DNA from: Paenibacillus xerothermodurans
GTDB lineage: Bacteria > Bacillota > Bacilli > Paenibacillales > NBRC-103111
Assembly: GCF_002220865.2 (NCBI RefSeq)
Contig: NZ_NHRJ02000007.1
Location: 120,841-184,840 of the forward strand
Direction: 5' to 3'
DNA: 64,000 bases
The notes under the pieces were generated by a model that saw nothing but the letters and a program-made list of their open reading frames with translations, was not told the DNA's origin and made no database searches. Below, one piece after another: positions 27,205 to 35,839 of the stretch (positions are counted from its first letter, which is position 1; every line of letters begins with the position of its first letter). Made by a program: the position numbers and the translations under genes.

Positions 27205-27969
27205 CTACAGCAGTTCATTTAATTTAGATAAGACACTGTCGTAATCGCTGAAATGCAAGCCATACTCGACCTGTGGCCGGCCAATCACTATAGTTTCGAT
27301 GCCCATTTCCAGGGCGGATTCAAGTTTTTCATCGACCGCGCCTACCTTGCCGCTCTCCTTGGTGATCATAAGCGTTACACTATAATGCTGGTAGAGAGCC
27401 TTGTTCAGCTCCTTCGAAAAAGGTCCCTGCATGGCCACGATGTTTTTCTGCTCGATGCCGAGCTCGTCGCATTTGTCCATATTGTCCTTGCGCGGAAGCA
27501 TCCGTGCCACCACAGTTGTGTCGGGTAAACCCAGAAGCCGTTCAGCAAAAATGTGCAGCGTCTTGCTGCCCGTGGTCAGCATAATTACTCCCCGACGTGC
27601 GGCGGCCAGCTCCGCTGCGTGTGCATAATCTTCGGCATATGCGATTAACGGATGGCCTTCAAATGACAGGCGGCCGCGTTCATATCGAATGTAAGGCACG
27701 CCCGCTGTTTGAGCTGCGTGGATCGCGTTTTTGGACGCCTCTTCTGCAAAAGGATGCGTCGCATCCACAATAGAGCGGATTTGCTGCTCCTTCACAAGCG
27801 ATGCTATCTGGTCCGCCGTTAAACGACCGGTCAATACGGGCAATCCCGCTTCCTCCATTGATTTGGCGGCGCTATCGGTGACAACCGTTGTCACTAGCGG
27901 ATAGCCTGCCTGATGTATACGCAGCGCCAGCTCGCGTGCATCACTGGTACCCGCCATAACTAGGATCAT
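27205..27969 (-). CDS. cbiJ: Cobalt-precorrin-6A reductase
   Basis: 254 residues of the CbiJ/CobK family, reducing the macrocycle of precorrin-6A with a nicotinamide cofactor. Seen are LVMAGTSDARELALRIHQAGYPLVTTVVTD, the VDATHPFAEEASKNA motif (about 67-82), GVIMLTTGSKTLHIF, and MQGPFSKELNKALY with ITKESGKVG. Start ATG overlaps the cbiX stop by four bases. Confidence 0.95.
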   Translation of the reverse strand: MILVMAGTSDARELALRIHQAGYPLVTTVVTDSAAKSMEEAGLPVLTGRLTADQIASLVKEQQIRSIVDATHPFAEEASKNAIHAAQTAGVPYIRYERGRLSFEGHPLIAYAEDYAHAAELAAARRGVIMLTTGSKTLHIFAERLLGLPDTTVVARMLPRKDNMDKCDELGIEQKNIVAMQGPFSKELNKALYQHYSVTLMITKESGKVGAVDEKLESALEMGIETIVIGRPQVEYGLHFSDYDSVLSKLNELL

Positions 27970-28994
27970 GTGGACTGGCCTCCCTTGGTTGAAATGTCGT
28001 GTCGCGTTTCGCGGGGGCTAAGTTCGTGATGCTCGTGCCCATGTGCGTGATCGTGATCATGGTGATGATCGTGCTCATGCGCGTGATCGTGATCATGGTG
28101 ATGATCATGTGAGTGGTCGTGATGGTGATCACTATGCCCATGATCATGATCGTGATGGTGATGGTGGTCAATGTGCTCCATCGCAGCAAGCCGGTAATGG
28201 CACATATCGCAGTTCATTTTAACCGCACCCTGCACAGCCTCCAGCGCGCGCTCCTGCAAAATTTCACGCAGTTTAGGGTGGAAGCCGAAGTAGTCGGCGA
28301 GAGCGAATTCCACCTCCGGATACCGCTCGGAGAACTGTGTCAGCATGTGCTCCATCCTTTTGATCAAAACACCGGTGAACAAAAAGTACGGCAATACAAT
28401 GACTCTGCGCGCGCCCAGCTTGAGACATCGTTCAATGCCCTCATCCATTAAAGGAGCGGTAACGCCGATAAATGCCGTCTCCACCCATTTGACCTTCCAC
28501 TTTTCCCAGAACATTCGCGAAATTTTGAAGAGATCGCTATTTGCATCCGCATCGCTGCTTCCCCTGCCGACCACCAAGATTGCCGTATCCTCCAACAGAG
28601 CGTTCTGCGCGCTGACTTCGACACCGGCGGGCCGACCTACCGACTCCAGCCTCGAACCAAGAATTTCCAGAACCTGCTGGTGGACTCCGATAGGCCTTCC
28701 GTAGCTGAACCCAACCGCCGGATACCGCAGCTTGGCAGCATCAATGGCAGCCGGGATATGGATTTTTGCATGCCCCGCCGAAAACAACGTGATAGGCACG
28801 ACCGCTATATGGCTCGCGCCGCGTGTGACGCATTGGTCTATACCCTGCATGATGGAGGGAGACTCAAACTCGAGAAAACAAGTTTCCACCATCAACCCGT
28901 CCAGCCCTTCGGCTACCGCGCGCACAAAAACGCGAATTTCCTCATTTCCTTCCGCATCCTTACTACCGTGTCCCACAAACAATACCGCATTCAT
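27966..28994 (-). CDS. cbiX: Sirohydrochlorin cobaltochelatase, long form with CxxC and His-rich tail
   Basis: 342 residues. It inserts cobalt into sirohydrochlorin, the entry step. Two chelatase halves are present: residues 1-125 with FVGHGSKD and LFSAGHAKIHIP (predicted metal-binding His), and 145-265 with VGRGSSDADANSD and PYFLFTGVLIKRMEHM, where the His is replaced. Next come MNCDMC, which matches the MXCXXC iron-sulfur motif of the Bacillus megaterium enzyme, and a tail of about 50 residues, more than half His and Asp, likely to bind or store cobalt or nickel. The start at 28994 has GGGAGGAG upstream, 11 bases away; the longer reading overlaps cbiH60. Confidence 0.93.
   Translation of the reverse strand: MNAVLFVGHGSKDAEGNEEIRVFVRAVAEGLDGLMVETCFLEFESPSIMQGIDQCVTRGASHIAVVPITLFSAGHAKIHIPAAIDAAKLRYPAVGFSYGRPIGVHQQVLEILGSRLESVGRPAGVEVSAQNALLEDTAILVVGRGSSDADANSDLFKISRMFWEKWKVKWVETAFIGVTAPLMDEGIERCLKLGARRVIVLPYFLFTGVLIKRMEHMLTQFSERYPEVEFALADYFGFHPKLREILQERALEAVQGAVKMNCDMCHYRLAAMEHIDHHHHHDHDHGHSDHHHDHSHDHHHDHDHAHEHDHHHDHDHAHGHEHHELSPRETRHDISTKGGQST
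28020..28170 (-). repeat. His/Asp codon repeat tract in cbiX
   Basis: Repetitive DNA of CAT/CAC/GAT/GAC codons with recurring words such as ATGATCATG encodes the His-rich tail. Such tracts are prone to length change by slippage. Confidence 0.7.
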
Positions 28995-29028
28995 CCGTGC
29001 GCATTCTCCTCCCGTATGCCGCTTGACG

Positions 29029-30999
29029 TCAATCGCCGCAAACTGCATTTTCTATTGTAAAAACCGGCAGATCCTGATGCCGATACCCCTCGATTTCTTT
29101 CACCCGTTTGAAAAACTTATGGAACCTCTCATTCGGGTGCCCTTCCGTCACATACCTTTTGACGATCCTTTCGATGGTGTCCACCAAAAGCTCCGGCTCC
29201 ACGCCTTCGGCCACCGGTTGAGCGGGATGGGCGTTGCGTCCGACGGTTTTGCCGCCCAGAAACAGGTCGAACTTCTCCTTGCGATAGACAATACCGATGT
29301 CCTCATGCACGGCGCCGTAACACGCCATCCCGCAGCCATTGAATCCGATCCGCAGTTCCTTGGGCACGCGCAGGCCGCCTAACTTGTCTTGAATCGAGTC
29401 TGCGTAGGGGATGGATTCACCTTTTTCTCCCTCGCAAAAATCACACGCTTTGATCTGTGCCACATCCCCAATGGGCGACAGCAGGAAGCCCTCTGCGCGT
29501 AATCTCGCTGTCACTTCCTCTGGCTTCTCCGTAGGCAGACGTAAAATTAGCTGATGGTGAGGAGTGTATTCCATCGTCCCCTGCTCACCCACTACCTCAG
29601 CCAGCAAGAGCATCTGTTTAGCTGTGAACTTTTTGGACGCCACACCGGGGCTCACCGCCAGCTCAAAAATCGCCTGCCTCCGAAATAGCCCGGCGTCAAA
29701 CGCAGCCTCCGCCAGCGCACTGTTATCACGCTCTGCGCCGCGTGCGCGATCTGCCAGCTGCAGCGCCTCCAGCGCCAGCAGCAGCGGCGTGGCCGCGATT
29801 GCGCCGGCGCGCTCCTGCAGCTGCTCTCGCTCCGCGCGCACCGCGATTTCGCCACCTGCGCCGCCGTGCTCCTGCACCTGCTCTCGCTCCGCGCGCACCG
29901 CGATTGCGTCACCTGCGCCGCTTCGCTCCTGCACCTGCTCTCGCGCCGCGCTCACCGCGATTGCGCCACCCGCGCCGCCGCGCTCCTGCACCTGCTCTCG
30001 CTCCGCGCTCACCGCGATTGCGTCACCCGCGCCGCCGCGCTCCTGCGCCTGCTCTCGCTCCGCGCTCACCGCGACCGCGCCACCTGCGCCGCCGTGCTCC
30101 TGCGCCTGCGCTCGCTCCGCGCTCACCGCGATTGCGCCACCCGCGCCGCCTCGCTCCTGCGCCGGCTCGCTCTGCGGCAGCGCCCACGGCTCCGCCTCCT
30201 CCCGCAGCCGCTGGTGCGGCAGGAGCGGCTGCACATCGGCGCCCAGCGTGTATTTGCGCTGGTAACCGCGCGGCGTGATCATCAGCCCGTCGTACACGGC
30301 AGTGGACGAGTTACCGATGATGACTGTGGTGAGCATGCCGATGTCGTGATCCAGCATGTCTCGCAAAGTGGTCAACACCACATGTTCGCGTTCGCGATAA
30401 GCACTCTTCACGATACCGACCGGAGTGTCGGGCGAGCGGTATTTCAGCAAAATCCGCTGCGTCTCCACAATCTGCCTCGTACGTCTTCCGCTGCGAGGGT
30501 TGTACAGCGCGATGACGAAATCAGCTTGCCCCGCCGCTTCCACACGACGAGCTATCACCTCCCACGGGGTCAAATGGTCACTCAAACTAATGGTGCAAGC
30601 ATCATGCATGACCGGCGCTCCCAGCAGAGATGCGGATGAATTGATAGCGGATATGCCGGGGATGACCTCCACTTCGACCCCGGCTTCGCGCCTCCAGCCT
30701 TTTTCCATAAGCACTTCATACACGAGGCCTGCCATGCCATAGACGCCGGCGTCACCGCTGGAGATCACAGCGACCTTCTTCCCGGCCTCCGCCTGCCGCA
30801 CCGCCTCCTGGGCACGGCTGACCTCCTCCGTCATGCCCGTCCGAACTATCTCCTGGTCGGTGAGCAGCCCCCGGATCAGATCGACATAGGTGTTGTAGCC
30901 AATGATCACGTCGCTCTCCTGAATCGCCTCCCGTGCCCGTTTTGTAATATGTTCAAAGCTGCCCGGCCCGAACCCGACGATGAGCAATTTGCCAGTCAT
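29029..30999 (-). CDS. cbiH60: CbiH60: precorrin-3B C17-methyltransferase fused to an Fe-S sulfite-reductase-like domain
   Basis: About 656 residues. Residues 1-250 are the CbiH methylase (LLIVGFGPGSFEHIT, VISSGDAGVYGMAG, EVIPGISAINSSASLLGAP), which methylates C17 and contracts the ring. The C-terminal 220 residues form a nitrite/sulfite-reductase-like unit with HHQLILRLP, CDFCEG and NGCGMACYG, i.e. Cys positions for a 4Fe-4S cluster, as in the CbiH60 of Bacillus megaterium. Between them lies an unusual six-copy repeat linker (29818-30159). The start at 30999 follows GGAGT at nine bases; the GTG at 31008 overlaps it. It is second in the operon. Confidence 0.93.
   Translation of the reverse strand: MTGKLLIVGFGPGSFEHITKRAREAIQESDVIIGYNTYVDLIRGLLTDQEIVRTGMTEEVSRAQEAVRQAEAGKKVAVISSGDAGVYGMAGLVYEVLMEKGWRREAGVEVEVIPGISAINSSASLLGAPVMHDACTISLSDHLTPWEVIARRVEAAGQADFVIALYNPRSGRRTRQIVETQRILLKYRSPDTPVGIVKSAYREREHVVLTTLRDMLDHDIGMLTTVIIGNSSTAVYDGLMITPRGYQRKYTLGADVQPLLPHQRLREEAEPWALPQSEPAQERGGAGGAIAVSAERAQAQEHGGAGGAVAVSAEREQAQERGGAGDAIAVSAEREQVQERGGAGGAIAVSAAREQVQERSGAGDAIAVRAEREQVQEHGGAGGEIAVRAEREQLQERAGAIAATPLLLALEALQLADRARGAERDNSALAEAAFDAGLFRRQAIFELAVSPGVASKKFTAKQMLLLAEVVGEQGTMEYTPHHQLILRLPTEKPEEVTARLRAEGFLLSPIGDVAQIKACDFCEGEKGESIPYADSIQDKLGGLRVPKELRIGFNGCGMACYGAVHEDIGIVYRKEKFDLFLGGKTVGRNAHPAQPVAEGVEPELLVDTIERIVKRYVTEGHPNERFHKFFKRVKEIEGYRHQDLPVFTIENAVCGD
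29790..30159 (-). repeat. 57-bp in-frame tandem repeats in cbiH60
   Basis: Six full copies and a partial seventh of a 57-bp unit encode 19 residues each, consensus QERGGAGGAIAVSAEREQV. Copies differ at a few codons (E/H, G/D, S/R). The unit length is a multiple of three, so the frame is kept. It has high GC and strong opposite-strand pseudo-frames. Confidence 0.9.
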
Positions 31000-31105
31000 G
31001 TGCCGCACACTCCTTTCGCAATTTTTTCACGCACATTCAATGCTTCTCTAACTAACTGCTCGAACAAATCGACGCTCCACACATCTGCCTGCCATGAGTA
31101 AGGGT

Positions 31106-31792
31106 CTAGACGCCCTGAATAATGGTCCAACCGAGAACGACACTGTAGCCACCGGTCAGGCAGCCCAGCAAAATATAAGCCACACGGGTAAAACGTGCCT
31201 TCATAAAGCCCCAAGACGCTATAAACGTGATACCTACAGTTGCGGCAAACAGTCCCAGCGTAAATAACACAATCTGCAGTACAGACGCCAATACATTGTT
31301 CAGGCCTACAGCGGTCGAAATCAGCGCGACCTGAGTGGGCGTTTCCGCCCCGATGCCGTGCACGATCCCCACGATGACAGCTCCGATAAGACTGATTTTC
31401 ATCGCACTGGCCTTTTCAGCGCCGCCCTTTCGGAACAACGCCCTGACAGAGCGGTACACGAGCTCAGTTCTGCCCACGTATTTGTAATCCTTGCGCTGTT
31501 TTACGATGGAGAACAAAATCGTGCCCCCTAGCAGCAGCAAGCTGACGCCGACCAGCAGCTCCATGCTTTGCAGCATCGTCTCCGGCAGGTGCGCTCCAAC
31601 CAGCACAGCGATCGTTCCGATCACCAGTACTATCATACCGTGGCCCAACGCATACATAATCCCCATCGCCAGCTGCCTCCTCCGTCCGGATTCAACACCA
31701 ACCATATCTGCGATGGCGGCTACATGATCCGAATCCAAACCGTGACGAAAACCCATAAATATAAATGCCATAGGAAACAAAAGCCATTCCAT
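31106..31792 (-). CDS. Nickel/cobalt transporter-like membrane protein, first gene of the cob operon
   Basis: 228 residues with about six membrane helices. The motif FRHGLDSDHVAAIADM (about residues 14-29) corresponds to the NiCoT (HoxN/NixA) metal-binding signature RHA-x-DADHI. A second signature-like part is HGIGAETPTQVALIS. It is shorter than classical NiCoT permeases. It is the first gene after the cobalamin riboswitch, so cobalt uptake for corrin synthesis is the likely job. The start at 31792 has GAGGAGGG upstream. Confidence 0.82.
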   Translation of the reverse strand: MEWLLFPMAFIFMGFRHGLDSDHVAAIADMVGVESGRRRQLAMGIMYALGHGMIVLVIGTIAVLVGAHLPETMLQSMELLVGVSLLLLGGTILFSIVKQRKDYKYVGRTELVYRSVRALFRKGGAEKASAMKISLIGAVIVGIVHGIGAETPTQVALISTAVGLNNVLASVLQIVLFTLGLFAATVGITFIASWGFMKARFTRVAYILLGCLTGGYSVVLGWTIIQGV

Positions 31793-31869
31793 ATGTAAGT
31801 CCCTCCTCGAACTAGATTGATTGAACATGCAAAATACCATTCAGAAAAAAATACATACATTCATGCAAC

Positions 31870-31905
31870 AAAAAAAGCATTTCTAACAAGAAGTGTTAGA
31901 AATGC
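31870..31905 (-). terminator. Riboswitch-controlled terminator of the cob operon leader
   Basis: A perfect 12-bp stem (GCATTTCTAACA with TGTTAGAAATGC, loop of five) followed by seven T residues on the minus strand lies between the riboswitch and the first gene. Its position fits cobalamin-induced premature termination. Confidence 0.85.
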
Positions 31906-32012
31906 CTCAGCAGCGACAATACGTATGATCAAGCGGGCAAACAGCAGCACAATGCCCTGGCTTCAACGTAAAGCTGATCTCTAACACCGTCCCAAATCCG
32001 CGTAGGATAACA

Positions 32013-32229
32013 GTGTTGCTAAAACAGGCAGGTCTCCTGACTTAGAACAGCATCCCGACAGCCTTCCCAAAGCTTTGGCCAAAGCTCCAGTGGCGTTACA
32101 TCTAGCCGGGACGTACCGATACGTACGTTATCGGTGTTCATTACAGTGGCGGGTCCGTGCCGGTTTCTCACCGGCTTCCCTATTAAGCGGAACGAGCCTT
32201 ACGCTCATGCCGCACCTGTTTCCAACGAT
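32013..32229 (-). ncRNA. Cobalamin riboswitch
   Basis: Read on the minus strand, the leader has the class landmarks in order: GGGAAGCCGGTGAGAAACCGG, CGGACCCGCCACTGT, later GCCACTGG and GGGAAGG, then the B12 box AGTCAGGAGACCTGCC at 32027-32043. The closing stem pairs bases near 32228 with bases near 32015. It controls the minus-strand operon 31792-19315, very probably by the terminator at 31870-31905 when adenosylcobalamin is bound. Confidence 0.93.
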
Positions 32230-32247
32230 ATTCAATTGTCATTTGTC

Positions 32248-32277
32248 ATCATATCACCCTGCAGGAAACTTTGTCCA
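32248..32277 (-). promoter_or_regulatory. Predicted sigma-A promoter of the cob operon
   Basis: On the minus strand TGGACA (32277-32272) and TATGAT (32253-32248) are 18 bp apart, just upstream of the riboswitch. The predicted start point is near 32241. Confidence 0.6.
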
Positions 32278-32378
32278 TACGACCATTTTTGTTACTCGTA
32301 GGAAAAATGGGTGTGGCGAGAAAAAAATCTGCTGCAGTTCTGTTGTCCTGACAATGTTCCAAAAGCGTGCCACCAGCT

Positions 32379-33970
32379 CTATCCGAGCCAATGAAAAACA
32401 CGGCGCCCTGCGGTTTCATTCACGGGCGGTAAGTTAGTCGGAATGAAATCAGCCACTCCTGCGCTGGGCAGATCATGGTGTGGGGTTGTTACGTGATCTG
32501 CATTTGCAGCAATATGAACCTCGGCTCCGCGCGGGATCAGCGGAAAAATATCCAACATGTCGGAATCGCTGAGCCGTATGCAGCCCAACGACTGATTGGC
32601 GCCGATGGATGCTGCGTCGAAAGTACCATGCACAGCATATCTGCCCATGCCGAGCCCGGCAGCGCCATACGCCCCGGCACGGCTGCCGCGCGGATGGATT
32701 ACTCTTTGCTGCACCGTGAACGTTCCTTCCGGCGTACGGTCTTCTCTGCCTAAGCCCACCCTTTTGGTGGCAAGCACGTAGGAGCCGCTCATTACGCGGA
32801 GCATATGATCGTGTTTTGACACAATCACATTGATCGGCTGGAACGGGAGCTCCTTAGCGGCTTGTATGTCTAACGCGCTGCGCTCGAACCGCCTGTCCTT
32901 CGAGGTTTGTCCGTTATACGCGGTGCTTGCAACCGCTGTTCTTACGCCAGTGCGGCCGTATGACTGGTTGGGTGCAAACATCTCCGTATCGACTGCGCAT
33001 TGGGCTGATATACCCACCCCCCAGCGCCGTCGAATCGGCTTACAACTCGATTGCTTCCCGACTGCGGTTCCACCGTAATAAAACTTAAATAATTATGCGG
33101 ATGATCCGCGGTTAGCTGCTCTACATTTGCGGGTGGATTCCCCGTTTCTTCTATGTAATTGCACAAAGCCGTGCGCACTAAATTAGCCGCCGCCTGAGTG
33201 AGAGGTAAAGCTGCGCTTCCGCCCTGCCCGACCGCATCCAGATTCATGCCGGGCGTCCGTGCGTTTTGCATGCGCCGCTCTTGTCCATTGTGATTGTGCG
33301 ATGCTGCGTGGATCGTGCCGTTTGCTAAAAGTAGTGCGTTCAATTGAGCCGAGGGTTCGCTGCGCGGGGTTGCCTCTTGATGATTATCATCGGTGCCGGG
33401 TGGTTCATGATAAGCAGCCATGGCTTGCACGGCGAGAGGCGGATTGCTTGCTGATAGGTCGAGGCCTGTCCCGACCGCTCTGGCCGACGTTACGGCTGCG
33501 TTCAGAATATCTTGGTAGAAGTATAACAACAGCAGTAATGTACCGAATAAAAAGAGGCATATAAGCACTGATTTGATGATGCGGTCCATTTTGCCGGGGT
33601 GGGAGGAATTGCTGCTGTGCGCACGAGGTGCTAGGAATCCGGCGGCAGTTGGGTTAGATTGAAGGCGACGTACCGCGTTAGCTGCCCGCCCACGGAGAGA
33701 AGCTGAAGCGGAGGCAGCGGTCTGCCGGTACAGGAGCACCGCTTCGTCCTTCCAGCCGGATTGTTCCAGTCTTAGGGCGAGACGATAGCGCGCTTCGGGG
33801 GACTTTCCTTTTGAATAACGTATCAGTTTCTGGTAATAAAACGGGTCAGTCGGATTCAGGTCGAAATATGTATCTATCCTGACGAGATTTTTCTTCAGAT
33901 CGCCGCCAAAAGGGGTTGAGCTTGTCCCCAATTTGTCAGCAGCGGAACTGTATGTCCTCTCAACATCCAA
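32379..33970 (-). pseudogene. L,D-transpeptidase gene split by a frameshift
   Basis: Two overlapping frames look like one gene. The first (33970-32942, 342 codons) has a repeat-like N-terminus (YFDLNPTDPFYYQKLIRYSKGKSPEARYRLALRLEQSGW), a membrane helix (IIKSVLICLFLFGTLLLLLYFY) and an external region ending WVYQPNAQSI. There it runs into foreign-looking sequence and stops. The second frame continues with EMFAPNQSYGRTG and a YkuD catalytic domain, YAVHGTFDAASIGANQSLGCIRLS, with the nucleophile Cys. The join is at about 32975-32990, where one missing base would restore a protein of about 525 residues. The GTG start of the second frame (33017) lies inside the first and has no ribosome site. Either a true mutation, a recoding site or a sequencing error. 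Confidence 0.7.
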
Positions 33971-34119
33971 AATACCGCCCCCAAACTCCCCTAGTTACTA
34001 ATACTTCATAACTATGCATCCTTGGTCCTGGATATGCAGGGATTCGGAGATGGGCGGTACGGTGAGGGGGACATACTTTTTGGATTTGCGTGAGTGATAG
34101 CGTGCCTGCTGCCGATTGA

Positions 34120-34284
34120 TCAGCCGTTAACCAATTCGGCGCAGCATTCGTTATTATGTTCTAATTGAAGGTGGATATGGCTATTATCATTTGACACCGG
34201 GCTCCATGCTGCAAATTTTTCCACGGGGATGTTGAGCTGACTCAAGATTTCAAAGATGTTTAAGGTTGTTCTTTGCGATTGCAT
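34120..34284 (-). CDS. Small hypothetical protein (54 aa)
   Basis: Not a family I know. MQSQRTTLNIFEILSQLN opens a predicted amphipathic helix, followed by IPVEKFAAW and a polar end with two Cys. The ATG at 34284 has AGTAGGA eight bases upstream; a GTG at 34308 is a weaker choice. A TATAAT lies about 70 bp upstream without a good -35. The stretch L-x-I-x-x-I-L-S-Q-L-x-I is shared with the small protein at 57178-57339, which makes both more credible as genes. Confidence 0.5.
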   Translation of the reverse strand: MQSQRTTLNIFEILSQLNIPVEKFAAWSPVSNDNSHIHLQLEHNNECCAELVNG

Positions 34285-34459
34285 AGTGAATTTCCTACTT
34301 TCCACCAATTAAATTTACCAACAGTGTTTCTCTGTGACAGTTAATATTATAATGACCGCGCCTAAAAAAAGGTGTCACTTGCTGGAAGGAAAAATCATAA
34401 AGCTGGTAAAAACTTTTGTCGAAATTGAAAAAATAAAGGGTTATTTCGTATTGAGCCGC

Positions 34460-35545
34460 TCAAATGCAATTCGAACGGTTAGAGTGATTCCCCGAACGGC
34501 GAATCCGTTTGGCGCCCATGGTGCCAAGCGATTTCATTTTGGAAATAGTGAATGGCACTTTTGCCTTTCTTCTCTTATCGGGCGTTCGCGCAGTGCGTGA
34601 TTTTCTCGTCGGCCGCTGCGACATCTTTTCCATAAACTGTTGGTAAATAAAGTCCCCCAAAAGCTGAGTCAATCCTTCGTGCAGATTGATTTTGGCCGTC
34701 CAGCCCAACTGCTCCCGGGCTTTCTCACAGGAAACGATTTGATGTGCCTTATCTTCCGGACGCGCAGAGACAAAATGCGGTTTGATTTTCTGATTCAGCA
34801 TGGAATTCATCATCTCAAACAGCTCAATAATACGGGTCGACCGGCCGGTCCCTATGTTGTAAATTTCCCGCTTACCCCGGTTCAGACACTGAATGGCAGC
34901 TGCCGCCGCGTCCGTGACATAAATAAAATCTTTTGCCTGAAGTCCTTTGCCGTGAATGAGCGGGCGCTTGCCGTTTATGTAAGTTTCTATGATCTCCGAG
35001 ATGAATCCGCCGGCGCCATGCCTTTTTTGCCTTAAACCAAAAACATCCGTGTACCTTAGAATCGTGTAGTTCAGCTGATAGAGTGCGCCGTATACTTTGA
35101 TATATTCTTCCGGTGCTAATTTGGACAAGCCGCCGGCGGCAAGCGGCGAACAATGAAATGTTTCATCTGCCGGGATCAGCTCGTGGTCTCCGTACACGTC
35201 GGCTGAGGAGCCGTATATAAATTTTTTGATGCCATATTCCTTGCACACATCCAACAGAGAGATCAGGTTGCGCAGATTAGGATTAAGCCCGCGTGCGACA
35301 ATGGTCTCATCCAGATCCGTTTGCTCGGCCAAGTGGATACAGGCGTCCGGCTGCTCCAGTTGAAAAATGTCTGCAACCTCCTTATCGCCCACATCCACGC
35401 GGTACAGCTTACACCTGGGATCGACGAACGCCTCGTTACCCGTACTCAAGTTATCTATGACCACGACTTCCATCCCCAGGCTTAACGCATAATCCGCCGC
35501 ATGGGACCCGATGAAGCCGGCACCCCCGGTTATCAATACCTTCAT
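34460..35545 (-). CDS. UDP-glucose 4-epimerase-like NAD-dependent epimerase with basic tail
   Basis: 361 residues of the extended SDR family. The NAD loop GGAGFIGS is at residues 7-14, the acidic end of strand 2 is VVIDNLSTG, Ser/Tyr/Lys catalysis is at GSSADVYG and nearby, and FGLRQKRHGAGGFISEII follows. The GalE-type domain ends near residue 308. A tail of about 50 residues rich in K/R/S/T follows, which I do not know from the family. It probably supplies UDP-galactose or a related donor to the EPS. The ATG at 35545 follows AGGAGGAG. Its promoter carries a GATAC box (35590-35606). Confidence 0.88.
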   Translation of the reverse strand: MKVLITGGAGFIGSHAADYALSLGMEVVVIDNLSTGNEAFVDPRCKLYRVDVGDKEVADIFQLEQPDACIHLAEQTDLDETIVARGLNPNLRNLISLLDVCKEYGIKKFIYGSSADVYGDHELIPADETFHCSPLAAGGLSKLAPEEYIKVYGALYQLNYTILRYTDVFGLRQKRHGAGGFISEIIETYINGKRPLIHGKGLQAKDFIYVTDAAAAAIQCLNRGKREIYNIGTGRSTRIIELFEMMNSMLNQKIKPHFVSARPEDKAHQIVSCEKAREQLGWTAKINLHEGLTQLLGDFIYQQFMEKMSQRPTRKSRTARTPDKRRKAKVPFTISKMKSLGTMGAKRIRRSGNHSNRSNCI

Positions 35546-35589
35546 AAATACTCCTCCTAAAGTCGTACCCCTGTGATCGCTGCAAATAA

Positions 35590-35636
35590 TGATACATATT
35601 GTATCAATTATACAGATAATGCCGTTGTATAGTCAA
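35590..35636 (-). promoter_or_regulatory. Promoter P5 with GATAC box at the start site (epimerase gene)
   Basis: On the minus strand TTGACT (35636-35631) and TATAAT (35612-35607) are 18 bp apart. The box TGATACAATATGTATCA (35606-35590) follows the -10 directly and so covers the expected start point. The ATG is 45 bp further on. This differs from the other sites, where the box fills the spacer, but it would block polymerase equally well. Confidence 0.75.
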
Positions 35637-35718
35637 GATGTCCTATTTTTTGTTATGCCGGATTCTTATGACGAAGGCTCAGGCAGTTTTTTGGCGAAAA
35701 TCGGCGGGTAAGCGACTC

Positions 35719-35740
35719 GGGGGGCGGGGGCGGGGGCGGG
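35719..35740 (+). other. Putative G-quadruplex motif
   Basis: Four runs of three to six G separated by single C residues lie on the plus strand, in the gap between the divergent epimerase gene (start 35545) and the gene at 35840. Single-base loops predict a very stable parallel quadruplex. Confidence 0.6.
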
Positions 35741-35839
35741 CTCCTAGCACGAGCAGCCTGACTGTCGGGGAGATAGATCGTCCTAACATAAAGGAAAGAC
35801 GTTGTACATATCCATTTACGATGAAAGGAGGCCTGGCCC

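Noticed and set aside
28113..28451. Met/Ile/Val-rich plus-strand frame opposite the cbiX tail
   Set aside because: Shadow of the His/Asp codons on the other strand.
29790..30159. Regular repeat spacing as a CRISPR array
   Set aside because: Units abut without spacers and encode in-frame protein repeats.
29564..30639. Long plus-strand open frames opposite cbiH60
   Set aside because: They arise from the GC-rich 57-bp repeats and codon bias of the minus-strand gene; no ribosome sites or families.
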